In this document: piece by piece, positions 8,997 to 16,852 of the stretch
Layout of the letters: the number at the start of each line of letters is the position of its first letter
Numbering within the stretch: the stretch's first letter is position 1
Translations under genes and position numbers: made by a program
Notes under the pieces: generated by a model
Seen by the model: the letters and a program-made list of their open reading frames with translations, nothing else
The model's database searches: none
What the model was told of the DNA's origin: nothing
NCBI GenBank assembly: GCA_963676345.2
Contig: CAXXTS010000005.1
Location: 682,001-746,000 of the forward strand
Source of the DNA: G963665925 sp963676345
GTDB lineage: Bacteria > Bacillota > Clostridia > Peptostreptococcales > Acidaminobacteraceae
Direction of reading: 5' to 3'
Length of the DNA: 64,000 bases

Positions 8997-9025
8997 TTGA
9001 CATAGTATACTAAGTATCTTATACT
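8997..9025 (+). promoter_or_regulatory. SigA-type promoter of the metY-metA transcript
   Basis: TTGACA at 8997-9002, a 17-nt spacer and TATACT at 9020-9025. It is placed so transcription starts about 15 nt before the SAM riboswitch aptamer. Confidence 0.9.
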
Positions 9026-9046
9026 ACTCTTTAAATACATTATGAT

Positions 9047-9209
9047 CTCATCGAGAGAGACTGAGGGAGCGGCCCTATGAAGTCTCAGCAACCTGCTGCT
9101 TGACACGTTCAAGTGAGGTAAGGTGCTAAATCCGACAGTCTATTGGACTGGAAGATGAGCAAGAAGACGTAACTTAGCTTCCCTCATCTACATGAGGGGA
9201 GCTTTTTAT
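9047..9209 (+). ncRNA. SAM-I (S-box) riboswitch with expression platform
   Basis: The conserved S-box core is readable: CTCATCGAGAGAGACTGAGG at the 5' side, GGCCCTATGAAGTCTCAGCA (P2/P3 kink-turn and core), then AAGGTGCTAAATCC and GATGAG closing P1. P1 pairs CTCATC (9047-9052) with GATGAG (9154-9159). The intrinsic terminator is AGCTTCCCTCAT (9176-9187) with ATGAGGGGAGCT (9192-9203) plus T-run. The terminator 5' arm repeats CTCATC (9183-9188), so when SAM is absent GATGAG can pair there instead and form the antiterminator. It therefore represses metY-metA when SAM is plentiful. Confidence 0.96.
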
Positions 9210-9232
9210 TTTCCGAAAAGACAAAGCAATGC

Positions 9233-9296
9233 ACGTGAGCGTACACAAGAAATCTGTTGTGTACACACAAAACAGATTTCTTGTGTACGCTCACGT
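9233..9296. repeat. perfect 26-bp inverted repeat in metY leader
   Basis: The arms at 9233-9258 and 9271-9296 are exact inverted copies of 26 nt (left arm begins ACGTGAGCGTACACAAG), separated by a 12-nt loop that itself contains the palindrome GTGTACAC. No T-run follows. It lies 24 nt after the riboswitch terminator and would form a very stable hairpin in any read-through transcript. Confidence 0.9.
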
Positions 9297-9310
9297 ATAT
9301 GGCGCGACTA

Positions 9311-9422
9311 GCGACAAGAGCAATTGAAAATTGCTCGGCATTGCGATAATAGGCAAGGCGACAAGAGCAATTGAAAATTGCTCGGCATTGCGCTAATAAG
9401 CAAGGCGACTAGCGACAAGAGC
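9311..9422. repeat. 47-nt tandem repeat, two full copies plus a partial third
   Basis: Unit 1 is 9311-9357 and unit 2 is 9358-9404, differing at two positions; a degenerate third unit begins at 9405. Each full unit contains the hairpin GAGCAATT-GAA-AATTGCTC. The motif GCGACTAGCGACAAGAGC precedes units 1 and 3. It lies in the untranslated leader between the riboswitch and metY. The origin is unknown; a REP/MITE-like element is possible. Confidence 0.85.
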
Positions 9423-9603
9423 GGTTGGATTAGCTGAAGCATTGAAAATTTTTCGGAAAACTTCTTAAAAAATTGATCGCCTTTTGGCATCAGACTCTTT
9501 CTAGATCATTGATGTAAGAAAAAGAAAATTTGAATTACACAAGTCGTTCAAACGCGTAGCATAACGAATAGATAACGGATATGCAGAAAGAGAGGCAATG
9601 AGA

Positions 9604-10884
9604 ATGAGTAAAGAAAATTATGGATTGGGAACTATTGCAGTACAAGGTACATATACAGCAGATGAGACAGGTGCACGTACAATTCCGCTGCATCAAACCG
9701 CATCCTATGACCTCGGTGATGCAGATAGAGCGGCAAATCTTTTTGGACTAAAAGAGTTTGGAAACATCTATACACGTCTGAATAACCCGACTAATACGCT
9801 ATTTGAAGAGAAAGTAAACCTTCTTGAAGGCGGTGTTGCGGCCCTTGCGACAGCATCTGGGCAAGCAGCGATCACACTTGCAGTACTCAATATTTGTGAG
9901 TCAGGCGACCACATTTTAGCTGCGAGTACGCTTTACGGGGGTACATATACTCTATTTGCCTATACATTTAAGAAATTTGGTATAGATGTGACATTCGTTG
10001 ATCCGGAGCTTTCGCTTGAAGAGCTAAAAGAACATGTTCAGCCAAACACGAAGGTTGTTTACGGTGAAACAATTGGAAACCCGGGACTGAACGTTCTTGA
10101 CTTCGATAAGTTTTCAAAGCTTTCAAAGTTTGCACGGGCCCCATTTATTGTAGACAATACATTTGCAACGGCTTACTTGCTTCGTCCATTTGATTATGGT
10201 GCTGATATTGTCGTATATTCCGCAACGAAATATATCGGAGGACATGGAAACAGTATTGGTGGTGTTATTGTCGACTCAGGTAAGTTCCAGTGGACAAAAG
10301 AAAAGTTTCCGGGCCTTACCGAACCAGATGCAAGCTATCATGGCCTAGAATTTGTAAAGACCTTTGGCGAACTGGCATACATTGTAAAAGCACGTGTTCA
10401 GCTCCTAAGAGATTTGGGGTCGACACTGAGTCCATTTAATTCATTCCTTCTGCATACAGGCCTTGAAACACTGCATCTGCGCGTCCAGCGTCATAGTGAC
10501 AATGCACTTGAACTGGCAAAATACCTGCAGCAGCATGACCAGGTGGCGTGGGTATCTTATCCGGGACTTGAAGATCACACGTCGTACGAACTGGCGAAGA
10601 AGTACCTGCCAAAGGGTGCAAGCGGTGTGCTGACGTTTGGTGTGAAAGGCGGACGAGAAGCAGGTCGTAAGTTTATAAACAGTGTTGAGCTGGCATCCCT
10701 TGTTCCAAATATAGGCGATGCGCGTACGCTGGTTATTCATCCTGCGAGCACAACGCATTCGCAGTTGAGTGAACAAGAGCAAAAAGCATCAGGTGTTCTG
10801 CCAGACCTCATTCGTGTATCGGTGGGGATTGAGGATATTGAAGATATAAAAGCTGATTTTGATCAAGCGCTCAGCGCAAAGTAG
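9604..10884 (+). CDS. metY: O-acetylhomoserine sulfhydrylase
   Basis: PLP enzyme of the Cys/Met-metabolism family that makes homocysteine from O-acetylhomoserine and sulfide, giving direct sulfhydrylation. It is 426 residues, the length of MetY rather than of the shorter MetB/MetC group (about 380-400), with the PLP lysine in SATKYIGGHGNSIGG (about residue 208) and SxxY segments typical of MetY. ATG 9604 is preferred over ATG 9598 because AGAGAGG (9589-9595) is 8 nt from the former and only 2 nt from the latter. It is controlled by the SAM-I riboswitch and co-transcribed with metA. Sulfide from the nearby AsrABC could be its substrate. Confidence 0.94.
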   Translation: MSKENYGLGTIAVQGTYTADETGARTIPLHQTASYDLGDADRAANLFGLKEFGNIYTRLNNPTNTLFEEKVNLLEGGVAALATASGQAAITLAVLNICESGDHILAASTLYGGTYTLFAYTFKKFGIDVTFVDPELSLEELKEHVQPNTKVVYGETIGNPGLNVLDFDKFSKLSKFARAPFIVDNTFATAYLLRPFDYGADIVVYSATKYIGGHGNSIGGVIVDSGKFQWTKEKFPGLTEPDASYHGLEFVKTFGELAYIVKARVQLLRDLGSTLSPFNSFLLHTGLETLHLRVQRHSDNALELAKYLQQHDQVAWVSYPGLEDHTSYELAKKYLPKGASGVLTFGVKGGREAGRKFINSVELASLVPNIGDARTLVIHPASTTHSQLSEQEQKASGVLPDLIRVSVGIEDIEDIKADFDQALSAK

Positions 10885-10894
10885 GAGGGGTATT

Positions 10895-11815
10895 ATGCCA
10901 GTAGTTGTACCTGAGCAGTTTCCAGCATTTAAAACACTGACAGAAGAAGGTTTGTTTTTAATGGACAAGTATAGAGCCGAGCATCAAGACATAAGGCCGC
11001 TGGAAATACTTGTACTGAATTTAATGCCTCTTAAAATTGCTACTGAGACACAGCTTCTCAGACTCATTTCAAACACACTGATACAAGTCGATGTTACATT
11101 TATTCATCCGTCATCTTATGACAGTAAAAATACAGATCCAGAGCATTTGAAAACCTTCTATAAGTCTTTTGAAGATGTAAAAGATAAGCGTTTTGATGGC
11201 ATGATTATTACAGGTGCACCTGTAGAGCATATGGCATTTGAGGATGTTGGATATTGGGATGAACTCAAAGAAATTATGAACTTTTCTAAAACAAACGTAA
11301 CATCGACCCTATTTATCTGCTGGGGGGCACAAGCAGGCTTATATCATTTTTATGATATTCCAAAGCGTCCACTTCAAGAGAAAATGTTCGGTGTCTTTGA
11401 GCATGATGTGCTCGAACGAAAAGTCCCACTCTTGCGTGGCTTTGATGAAGTTTTTCTGGCGCCGCATTCAAGACACACAGAAACGCGCCGAGAAGACGTA
11501 GAAAAAGTGCCTGAGCTTAGGATACTTTGTGAGTCTGATAAGGCGGGGGTCTACATTGTTGCCAATAATAAGCTGAGTCAGATATTTGTCACAGGACATT
11601 CGGAATATGATGGTCTGACACTGCATCTTGAATATGCACGTGACAAAGAACGCGGGCTTGACATCAATGTCCCAGATAATTACTATCCAGATGACAATCC
11701 AGCACTGCGCCCTAAGAACCGCTGGCGTTCACATGCCAACCTCTTGTTCTCAAACTGGTTAAACTACTGCGTCTACCAGGTTACAGACTATGAACTTAAT
11801 GACGCATGCTTATAA
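10895..11815 (+). CDS. metA: homoserine O-acetyltransferase, MetA type
   Basis: Activates homoserine with an acyl-CoA, the first committed step of methionine synthesis. It is 306 residues with the catalytic Cys in FICWGAQAG (about residue 142), His in APHSRHTE and Glu in GHSEYD. In ITGAPVEHM the residue after APV is Glu, the feature linked in Bacillus cereus MetA to acetyl-CoA use (Gly there goes with succinyl-CoA); an acetyl donor also fits the partner MetY. ATG 10895 follows GTAGGAGGGG and is 10 nt after metY; the upstream in-frame start at 10859 lies inside metY. Confidence 0.93.
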   Translation: MPVVVPEQFPAFKTLTEEGLFLMDKYRAEHQDIRPLEILVLNLMPLKIATETQLLRLISNTLIQVDVTFIHPSSYDSKNTDPEHLKTFYKSFEDVKDKRFDGMIITGAPVEHMAFEDVGYWDELKEIMNFSKTNVTSTLFICWGAQAGLYHFYDIPKRPLQEKMFGVFEHDVLERKVPLLRGFDEVFLAPHSRHTETRREDVEKVPELRILCESDKAGVYIVANNKLSQIFVTGHSEYDGLTLHLEYARDKERGLDINVPDNYYPDDNPALRPKNRWRSHANLLFSNWLNYCVYQVTDYELNDACL

Positions 11816-11847
11816 AAGGCATTTTGAATACTTTGTTTGCTAAAATA

Positions 11848-11905
11848 AAACCAGCGTATACTCCTTCATATGTGGACACATATATGAGGAGGCGCTGGTT
11901 TTTAC
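11848..11905 (+). terminator. long-stem terminator of metY-metA
   Basis: AAACCAGCG at 11848-11856 pairs with CGCTGG plus T-run at 11893-11903, and an inner stem CTCCTTCATATGTG/CATATATGAGGAG extends it. It starts 32 nt after the metA stop. Confidence 0.85.
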
Positions 11906-11910
11906 TGTTT

Positions 11911-12099
11911 TTATACGTAGTCAGTATTTTTAATTTCTATCTCCGTACCCTCTGGTGCAATGAGTTTGAACTGCTTTCCGCCTTTGATACGGTAAATGTT
12001 CTTTCCGTGTTTTGGCTTGAACCTTGCGCCGAATGCATCTGCCTGTAAAAAGGCAGTGTCAATGTCATTGACTTCAAAGCTCAGGTGTGAAAGACCCTC
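11911..12099 (-). pseudogene. C-terminal remnant of a VOC/glyoxalase-family protein
   Basis: On the minus strand 62 codons read EGLSHLSFEVNDIDTAF...KHGKNIYRIKGG..FKLIAPEGTEIEI and end in TAA at 11911. This is the second half of a vicinal-oxygen-chelate (glyoxalase/bleomycin-resistance) protein: the LSFEV, GGK and LIAPEGTEIEI strand pattern is characteristic. Immediately upstream in frame are two stops (TGA TAA), there is no start codon and no first-half sequence follows, so only a fragment survives. It abuts the metA terminator. Confidence 0.75.
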
Positions 12100-12204
12100 A
12101 AGTTATCAAACTATACAGAAATAGACCAGTATTGTTATACTGTAAAAGAAGTGTGTAACAAGGGTAAAAATTAGTTTAAAGGGCGAAAAGTTAGGGGGGC
12201 TTAG

Positions 12205-12957
12205 ATGATATTTGTTGGAATTGATTTAGCATGGACATATAAAAATGAAACAGGGCTGTGCATTATGGATGATCATGGACAGATTCTGTATTTAGACGCG
12301 CAGGTCTATAGCGACGCACAAATAGCCGAGATTATTTTGCAGTATCAAGAGCATGACCTGTGTATAGCAGTAGATGCCCCGCTTGTCATTGGAAACGAGA
12401 GGGGGGCAAGAGAGGCCGACAGACTCTTAACCCGCAGCCGAATAAATGGGCACCATTTGAAGCTCTTTATGGCAAATAGGACTTTTTTTCTGAAGGCTTA
12501 TGGAAGTGTAAGGGGGGAGGCACTTGCCTGGTGCATAAAAGATACGGCCCTGAGGATATATGGAAAAGAGATAGACTTTGGATTTGTAGCTAAAGACGGG
12601 CACAGTGTCATGGTAGAAACCTTTCCTACGGGGATATGCTGTGGACTGTTTCCAGATATTTATCCGATACGCTATAAGGTTAAAGCGAAAGTGCCCTATA
12701 GTGAAACAAACACGGCGCTTCACACGATACTGAATCGTATTTGCAGGCTAGAAGACCAGGGGGAGGTGCGTGGTGTTGAGCAACATTTCAGTTTCCTGCC
12801 GGATACAATTGCAAAAAAAGCACACAAGCATATAGAAGACAAACTAGATGCTTTTCTCAGCGCGTATGGACTATATGCCATTTACAAGGGGACTGCAAAG
12901 CCTCAGTGTTTTGGAAGTATTCAAAATGGATTTATCACTATACCGATAAAAAGCTAG
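12205..12957 (+). CDS. DUF429-family protein (predicted RNase H-like fold)
   Basis: Protein of 250 residues with the DUF429 hallmarks: VGIDLAW at the N-terminus, AVDAPLVI (about residue 55) followed by RGAREADRLL, and a conserved METFPTG segment (about residue 138). DUF429 is predicted to adopt an RNase H-like fold with acidic residues in the first strands, but its biological role is unknown. No signal peptide or membrane segment is seen. The ribosome binding site is GGGGGG, 6 nt before the ATG. It stands alone between the VOC remnant and the sigma-54 activator. Confidence 0.8.
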   Translation: MIFVGIDLAWTYKNETGLCIMDDHGQILYLDAQVYSDAQIAEIILQYQEHDLCIAVDAPLVIGNERGAREADRLLTRSRINGHHLKLFMANRTFFLKAYGSVRGEALAWCIKDTALRIYGKEIDFGFVAKDGHSVMVETFPTGICCGLFPDIYPIRYKVKAKVPYSETNTALHTILNRICRLEDQGEVRGVEQHFSFLPDTIAKKAHKHIEDKLDAFLSAYGLYAIYKGTAKPQCFGSIQNGFITIPIKS

Positions 12958-13043
12958 GGGTTCCTGGCTATACTGGATTGAAACATTGTTAAAAAAATGT
13001 TAAAGTCAATTTGGTATAAGTATGCACAAATGGCGGTGGTAAA

Positions 13044-14513
13044 ATGAAAACACAAACAAGAGCGATGCAAGAACCTTGCCTCAAAGAGGACTGCCGGGCC
13101 TATATGAACGCAGTTAAAGAACTGAGTGAGTTTAAACGCATAAGCAAAAAACTTGATACGGTTCTGGAATCCTCCTATGATGGTATTTTTATTACAGATG
13201 GCAAGGCCATAACAACACGCGTTAACAAAGCGTATGAGCGTATTACAGGTATTCGTGCAGACGAAATACTCGGCAAGCACGTCAATGTTCTTGTTGAACA
13301 GGGCATTATTTCAAAGGCGTGCAGTACAGTTGTACAGCGCACACGAGATGTAGTGACCCTGCACCAAAAGCTGTCGAGCGGGAAAATTCTACTTGTGACA
13401 GGCACCCCTATTTTTGATGATCATGGGGAAATTGAAATGATTGTAACAAATGTGAGAGACATCACTGAGCTTCAAAAGCTTAGGGAAGAACTCTATGAAC
13501 GTGATCGTAAAATGGATATGTATAATACTAAGCTTGAGTCTCTTAGAAAGACACTTAATGAGAAGAGCTCTATTTACTCGAAAGACGGGAAAATGGTGCG
13601 TATTTTAGAAGCAGCTGAGAGAGTGGCAAGCCATGATACGACCGTTCTGGTTACTGGAGAAACGGGTGTCGGTAAAGAAAGAATGGCAGAGTTCATTCAT
13701 CAAAACAGTCTACGTGCTGATAAAAAACTGATTTCTGTAAACTGTGGCGCTATTCCGGATTCTCTCATTGAGTCGGCCCTGTTCGGCTATGTTTCTGGAG
13801 CCTTTACTGGTGCAAAAGCAAATGGCAAAATTGGTCTTTTTGAAGAAGCAAATGGCGGGACCATTTTCTTAGATGAAATTGGTGAACTGCCCTACAACGT
13901 TCAAGTGAAATTGCTTAGGGTTTTGCAAGAGCAAGAAATTCAACGTGTTGGCAGTGTAGACACAACAAAGATTAATGTACGTATTATTGCGGCTACGAAT
14001 AAAGACCTTAAAGCTATGTCAGAGGAAGGGACCTTTAGGAAAGATCTCTTTTACAGGTTGAATATTATTCCGATTCATATTCCCCCGCTACGTGAAAGAA
14101 AAGCGGATATCATTCCCCTGATTAATTCATTTTTGAAGGAAATGAATTTTGAACACGATAAGGAAAAACGCCTGTCTAAAGATGCTTATGAGAGACTGTA
14201 CCGGTATAGCTGGCCTGGTAATATTCGTGAACTTAAAAATGTGATGGAGCGGGTGTTTGTAATGTGTCAGGATGATACCATCTTGTCAAATGAGTTGCCT
14301 GTTGAAGTCGAAAACTATACGGATATGAGTTCTGCAGTTCCAAAGGGAAATCTTAAGCAGGCTGTGGCAAACCTTGAGTCTAAAATGATAGCTCAGGCTT
14401 ATGATGAATATGGAAATGTCAGAGATGCGGCAAAAGCCCTTGGTATAGATGCATCTACATTTGTTCGGAAAAGAAGCAAATATCAAAAGATTGTTAAAGA
14501 TGTAACAAAATAA
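13044..14513 (+). CDS. sigma-54-dependent activator with PAS sensor domain
   Basis: Enhancer-binding protein of 489 residues. A Cys-containing N-terminus (CLKEDCR) and coiled segment precede a PAS domain (about residues 38-145). The AAA+ domain has Walker A GETGVGKE (about residue 203), the sigma-54 contact loop SGAFTGA (about residue 250), Walker B GGTIFLDEIGEL and the second signature RVGSVD. The C-terminal HTH (NVRDAAKALGIDASTFVRKRSK) is TyrR/Fis-like. The loop is intact, so it should open sigma-54 promoters; a -24/-12 promoter lies 270 nt downstream before the 4-hydroxybutyryl-CoA operon, its most likely target. Confidence 0.93.
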   Translation: MKTQTRAMQEPCLKEDCRAYMNAVKELSEFKRISKKLDTVLESSYDGIFITDGKAITTRVNKAYERITGIRADEILGKHVNVLVEQGIISKACSTVVQRTRDVVTLHQKLSSGKILLVTGTPIFDDHGEIEMIVTNVRDITELQKLREELYERDRKMDMYNTKLESLRKTLNEKSSIYSKDGKMVRILEAAERVASHDTTVLVTGETGVGKERMAEFIHQNSLRADKKLISVNCGAIPDSLIESALFGYVSGAFTGAKANGKIGLFEEANGGTIFLDEIGELPYNVQVKLLRVLQEQEIQRVGSVDTTKINVRIIAATNKDLKAMSEEGTFRKDLFYRLNIIPIHIPPLRERKADIIPLINSFLKEMNFEHDKEKRLSKDAYERLYRYSWPGNIRELKNVMERVFVMCQDDTILSNELPVEVENYTDMSSAVPKGNLKQAVANLESKMIAQAYDEYGNVRDAAKALGIDASTFVRKRSKYQKIVKDVTK

Positions 14514-14521
14514 ATAGACGT

Positions 14522-14638
14522 GTTGTAAAAATGCAACGCGGTGCAAAAACGCAACAGAGGCAATGTGTTGCACTGTAAGTGTTGGAAATGAAGCGAAGTA
14601 ACATAAGATTAAGAAGGGCGATGTTGTAAAAATGCAAC
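14522..14638. promoter_or_regulatory. cluster of GTTGTAAAAATGCAAC-type inverted repeats, candidate activator sites
   Basis: GTTGTAAAAATGCAAC occurs exactly at 14522-14537 and 14623-14638, and a variant GGTGCAAAAACGCAAC at 14540-14555. The sites lie about 145-260 nt upstream of the -24/-12 promoter, a normal distance for sigma-54 enhancers. The last copy also forms the loop and inner stem of a terminator, so part of the similarity could reflect terminator structure rather than protein binding. Confidence 0.55.
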
Positions 14639-14653
14639 ATCGTCTTTTTTTTT
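14617..14653 (+). terminator. terminator of the sigma-54 activator gene
   Basis: GGCGATGTTG at 14617-14626 pairs with CAACATCGTC at 14635-14644 and is followed by nine T. It separates the activator transcript from the operon downstream. Confidence 0.85.
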
Positions 14654-14783
14654 GTATATGAATCAAAACAATGTTTGAATCATTTTGTTAAATACATAAC
14701 AAAATTTCAAGAGGTCTTTGAAAGGCTGATTGCAGGCTTCTTGTACACTTATTACGATTTTGTTTTGACGATGTTTGAAAAGT

Positions 14784-14799
14784 TGGCACGCGAGTTGCT
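14784..14799 (+). promoter_or_regulatory. sigma-54 (-24/-12) promoter
   Basis: TGGCACG-CGAG-TTGCT matches the sigma-54 consensus TGGCACG-N4-TTGCW, with GG at 14785-14786 and GC at 14797-14798, ten bases between. Transcription would start near 14810, leaving a leader of about 50 nt before the dehydratase ATG. Confidence 0.9.
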
Positions 14800-14858
14800 T
14801 TATAATTTGGCGTGAATAAAAAAATTGATAACGGTATACAGTATTGGGAGTGATAATA

Positions 14859-16352
14859 ATGGCGTTAATGACAAGAGAGCAGTATATTGAAAGTTTAAGA
14901 AAAATGAACCTGAAAGTTTATTTGTTTGGTGAACTTATTGACAATCCTGTGGACCACCCAGTAATCCGTCCATCCCTAAACTCTGTGGCGATGACATATG
15001 AGCTGGCTCAGCAAGATGCATACAAAGAGCTAATGACAGCAACATCTAACTTGACAGGTGAGACAGTCAACAGATTCTGTCACCTGCACCAAAGCACTGA
15101 AGACCTTAAAAATAAAGTAAAGATGCTACGTTTGCTTGGACAGAAAACAGGATCTTGTTTCCAAAGGTGTGTTGGAATGGACGCATTCAATGCTGTGTTC
15201 AGTACAACATATGAAATAGATAAAGCACATGGTACCAACTACCATGAGAATTTTAAAGCTTACATGAAATTTGTTCAGGACAATGACTTGGTAGTTGATG
15301 GTGCCATGACAGATCCTAAAGGCGATAGAGGACTTGCACCTTCACAGCAGGAAGATCCAGACATGTACCTGCGTATTGTCGAAGAAAGAGAAGATGGTAT
15401 TGTCGTACGCGGCGCTAAAGCCCATCAAACAGGTGCGGTGAATTCACACGAGCATCTAATCATGCCAACTATTGCTATGCGTGAAGAGGATAAGGACTAT
15501 GCTGTAAGTTTCGCAGTACCAAGCGATGCAGAAGGCGTATTTATGATTTATGGTCGTCAGTCCTGTGACGCAAGAAAAATGGAAGAAGGCGCAGATATCG
15601 ACTTGGGCAACAGCCAATTCGGTGGACATGAAGTGCTGGTTGTGTTTGAAGATGTATTTGTTCCAAATGACCGTATCTTCCTAAAAAAAGAGCATGATTT
15701 TGCAGGCATGATGGTAGAGCGCTTTGCAGGTTACCATAGACAATCATACGGTGGCTGTAAAGTAGGTGTAGGCGATGTACTTATCGGTGCAGCAGCACTG
15801 GCTGCTGAATACAATGGCGTAAAAAAAGCAAGCCATATCAAAGATAAGCTGATTGAAATGACACACCTAAATGAGACACTGTACAGCTGTGGGATTGCAT
15901 GCTCATCTGAAGGAACGCAGATGGAAGCGGGCAACTACATGATCAACCTGCTTCTAGCAAATGTATGTAAGCAGAATGTAACGAGAATGCCATATGAAAT
16001 TTCAAGACTTGCTGAAGACATTGCGGGTGGCCTTATGGTTACACTGCCTTCTGAGCAGGATTTAAACCATCCTGAGATTGGTTCATATGTTAAGAAATAT
16101 TTTAAAGCAAAAAGCGATGTGCCTACAGAGCATAGAATGCGTGTTCTGCGCCTTGTAGAGAATATGACACTTGGAACAGCAGCTGTAGGATACAGAACAG
16201 AATCCATGCATGGAGCTGGTTCTCCACAGGCACAGCGTATTATGATTGCGCGACAGGGCAACATTGAAGGCAAAAAAGAGCTTGCAAAAGCAATTGCCAA
16301 AATTGATGATACGGCTGCTTCGCAAGAAGTATCAAGCACAAAGGCACAATAA
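14859..16352 (+). CDS. abfD: 4-hydroxybutyryl-CoA dehydratase / vinylacetyl-CoA delta-isomerase
   Basis: Flavin and [4Fe-4S] enzyme that dehydrates 4-hydroxybutyryl-CoA to crotonyl-CoA by a ketyl-radical mechanism. It is 497 residues, close to the Clostridium aminobutyricum enzyme. The cluster ligands known for that enzyme (two Cys four apart, a His and a Cys seven later) are present in GSCFQRCVG (about residues 98-104) and YHRQSYGGCKVG (about residues 292-299). ATG 14859 follows GGGAG by 8 nt; the in-frame TTG at 14844 overlaps that site. It is first gene behind the sigma-54 promoter. Confidence 0.95.
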   Translation: MALMTREQYIESLRKMNLKVYLFGELIDNPVDHPVIRPSLNSVAMTYELAQQDAYKELMTATSNLTGETVNRFCHLHQSTEDLKNKVKMLRLLGQKTGSCFQRCVGMDAFNAVFSTTYEIDKAHGTNYHENFKAYMKFVQDNDLVVDGAMTDPKGDRGLAPSQQEDPDMYLRIVEEREDGIVVRGAKAHQTGAVNSHEHLIMPTIAMREEDKDYAVSFAVPSDAEGVFMIYGRQSCDARKMEEGADIDLGNSQFGGHEVLVVFEDVFVPNDRIFLKKEHDFAGMMVERFAGYHRQSYGGCKVGVGDVLIGAAALAAEYNGVKKASHIKDKLIEMTHLNETLYSCGIACSSEGTQMEAGNYMINLLLANVCKQNVTRMPYEISRLAEDIAGGLMVTLPSEQDLNHPEIGSYVKKYFKAKSDVPTEHRMRVLRLVENMTLGTAAVGYRTESMHGAGSPQAQRIMIARQGNIEGKKELAKAIAKIDDTAASQEVSSTKAQ

Positions 16353-16427
16353 GTGCTTGATTCTAAATCCACATAAGTGTGGCATTAACAATAGCAGATT
16401 ACGAAATAATCAAGCGAGTGATCAATC

Positions 16428-16712
16428 ATGAATAATATAGATGAGCGCGTTCAGCGTGTACTAGATACAAAAGTTAGAGAAAGCTTGCAACGTCATGGCG
16501 GAGATGTTGAACTTATCTCCGCTGAAAATGGCGAAGTGAAGGTCCGTTTTCTTGGAGCCTGTAGAACTTGTGGTGCAGCGCAGATGACGGTCGAGGATGT
16601 TGTTGAGGCCAACATCCTCGAGAACCTCCCTGAAATTAAGAAGGTGAGCCTGATAACAGATGTAGATGAAAGTATGTGGAAAATGGCCAAGCGGCTGCTT
16701 AAAGTCAAATAG
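16428..16712 (+). CDS. NifU C-terminal-domain protein (Fe-S scaffold/carrier)
   Basis: A 94-residue stand-alone Nfu domain with the HGGDVELI segment (about residue 24) and the cluster-binding CRTCGAA motif (about residue 44). Nfu domains hold a [4Fe-4S] cluster between two protomers and hand it to apo-enzymes. It lies between the [4Fe-4S] dehydratase and the CoA-transferase, so dedicated maturation of the dehydratase is a reasonable inference. The spacer to abfD is 75 nt and the ribosome binding site (AAGCGAGTG) is weak. Confidence 0.88.
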   Translation: MNNIDERVQRVLDTKVRESLQRHGGDVELISAENGEVKVRFLGACRTCGAAQMTVEDVVEANILENLPEIKKVSLITDVDESMWKMAKRLLKVK

Positions 16713-16852
16713 ATATACATTTTTCCATCAGAACCTCAAAAATGCTGGTCTATAAGGCGAGTGAATAAAGTACTAAAGTGGCACTTAAATACAGCAATTT
16801 TGTAATTTTGAATGTAAATATATACAATAAAAGTAAAAATAAGGAGGACAAA

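Noticed and set aside
9308..9490. 60-codon minus-strand reading frame in the metY leader
   Set aside because: It is created by the tandem repeats and has no ribosome binding site or family match.
11806..12048. 80-codon plus-strand reading frame after metA
   Set aside because: It runs through the metA terminator and antisense to the VOC remnant; its apparent composition comes from those.
15935..16372. 145-codon minus-strand reading frame inside abfD
   Set aside because: It is antisense to a well-conserved enzyme and has no upstream signals.
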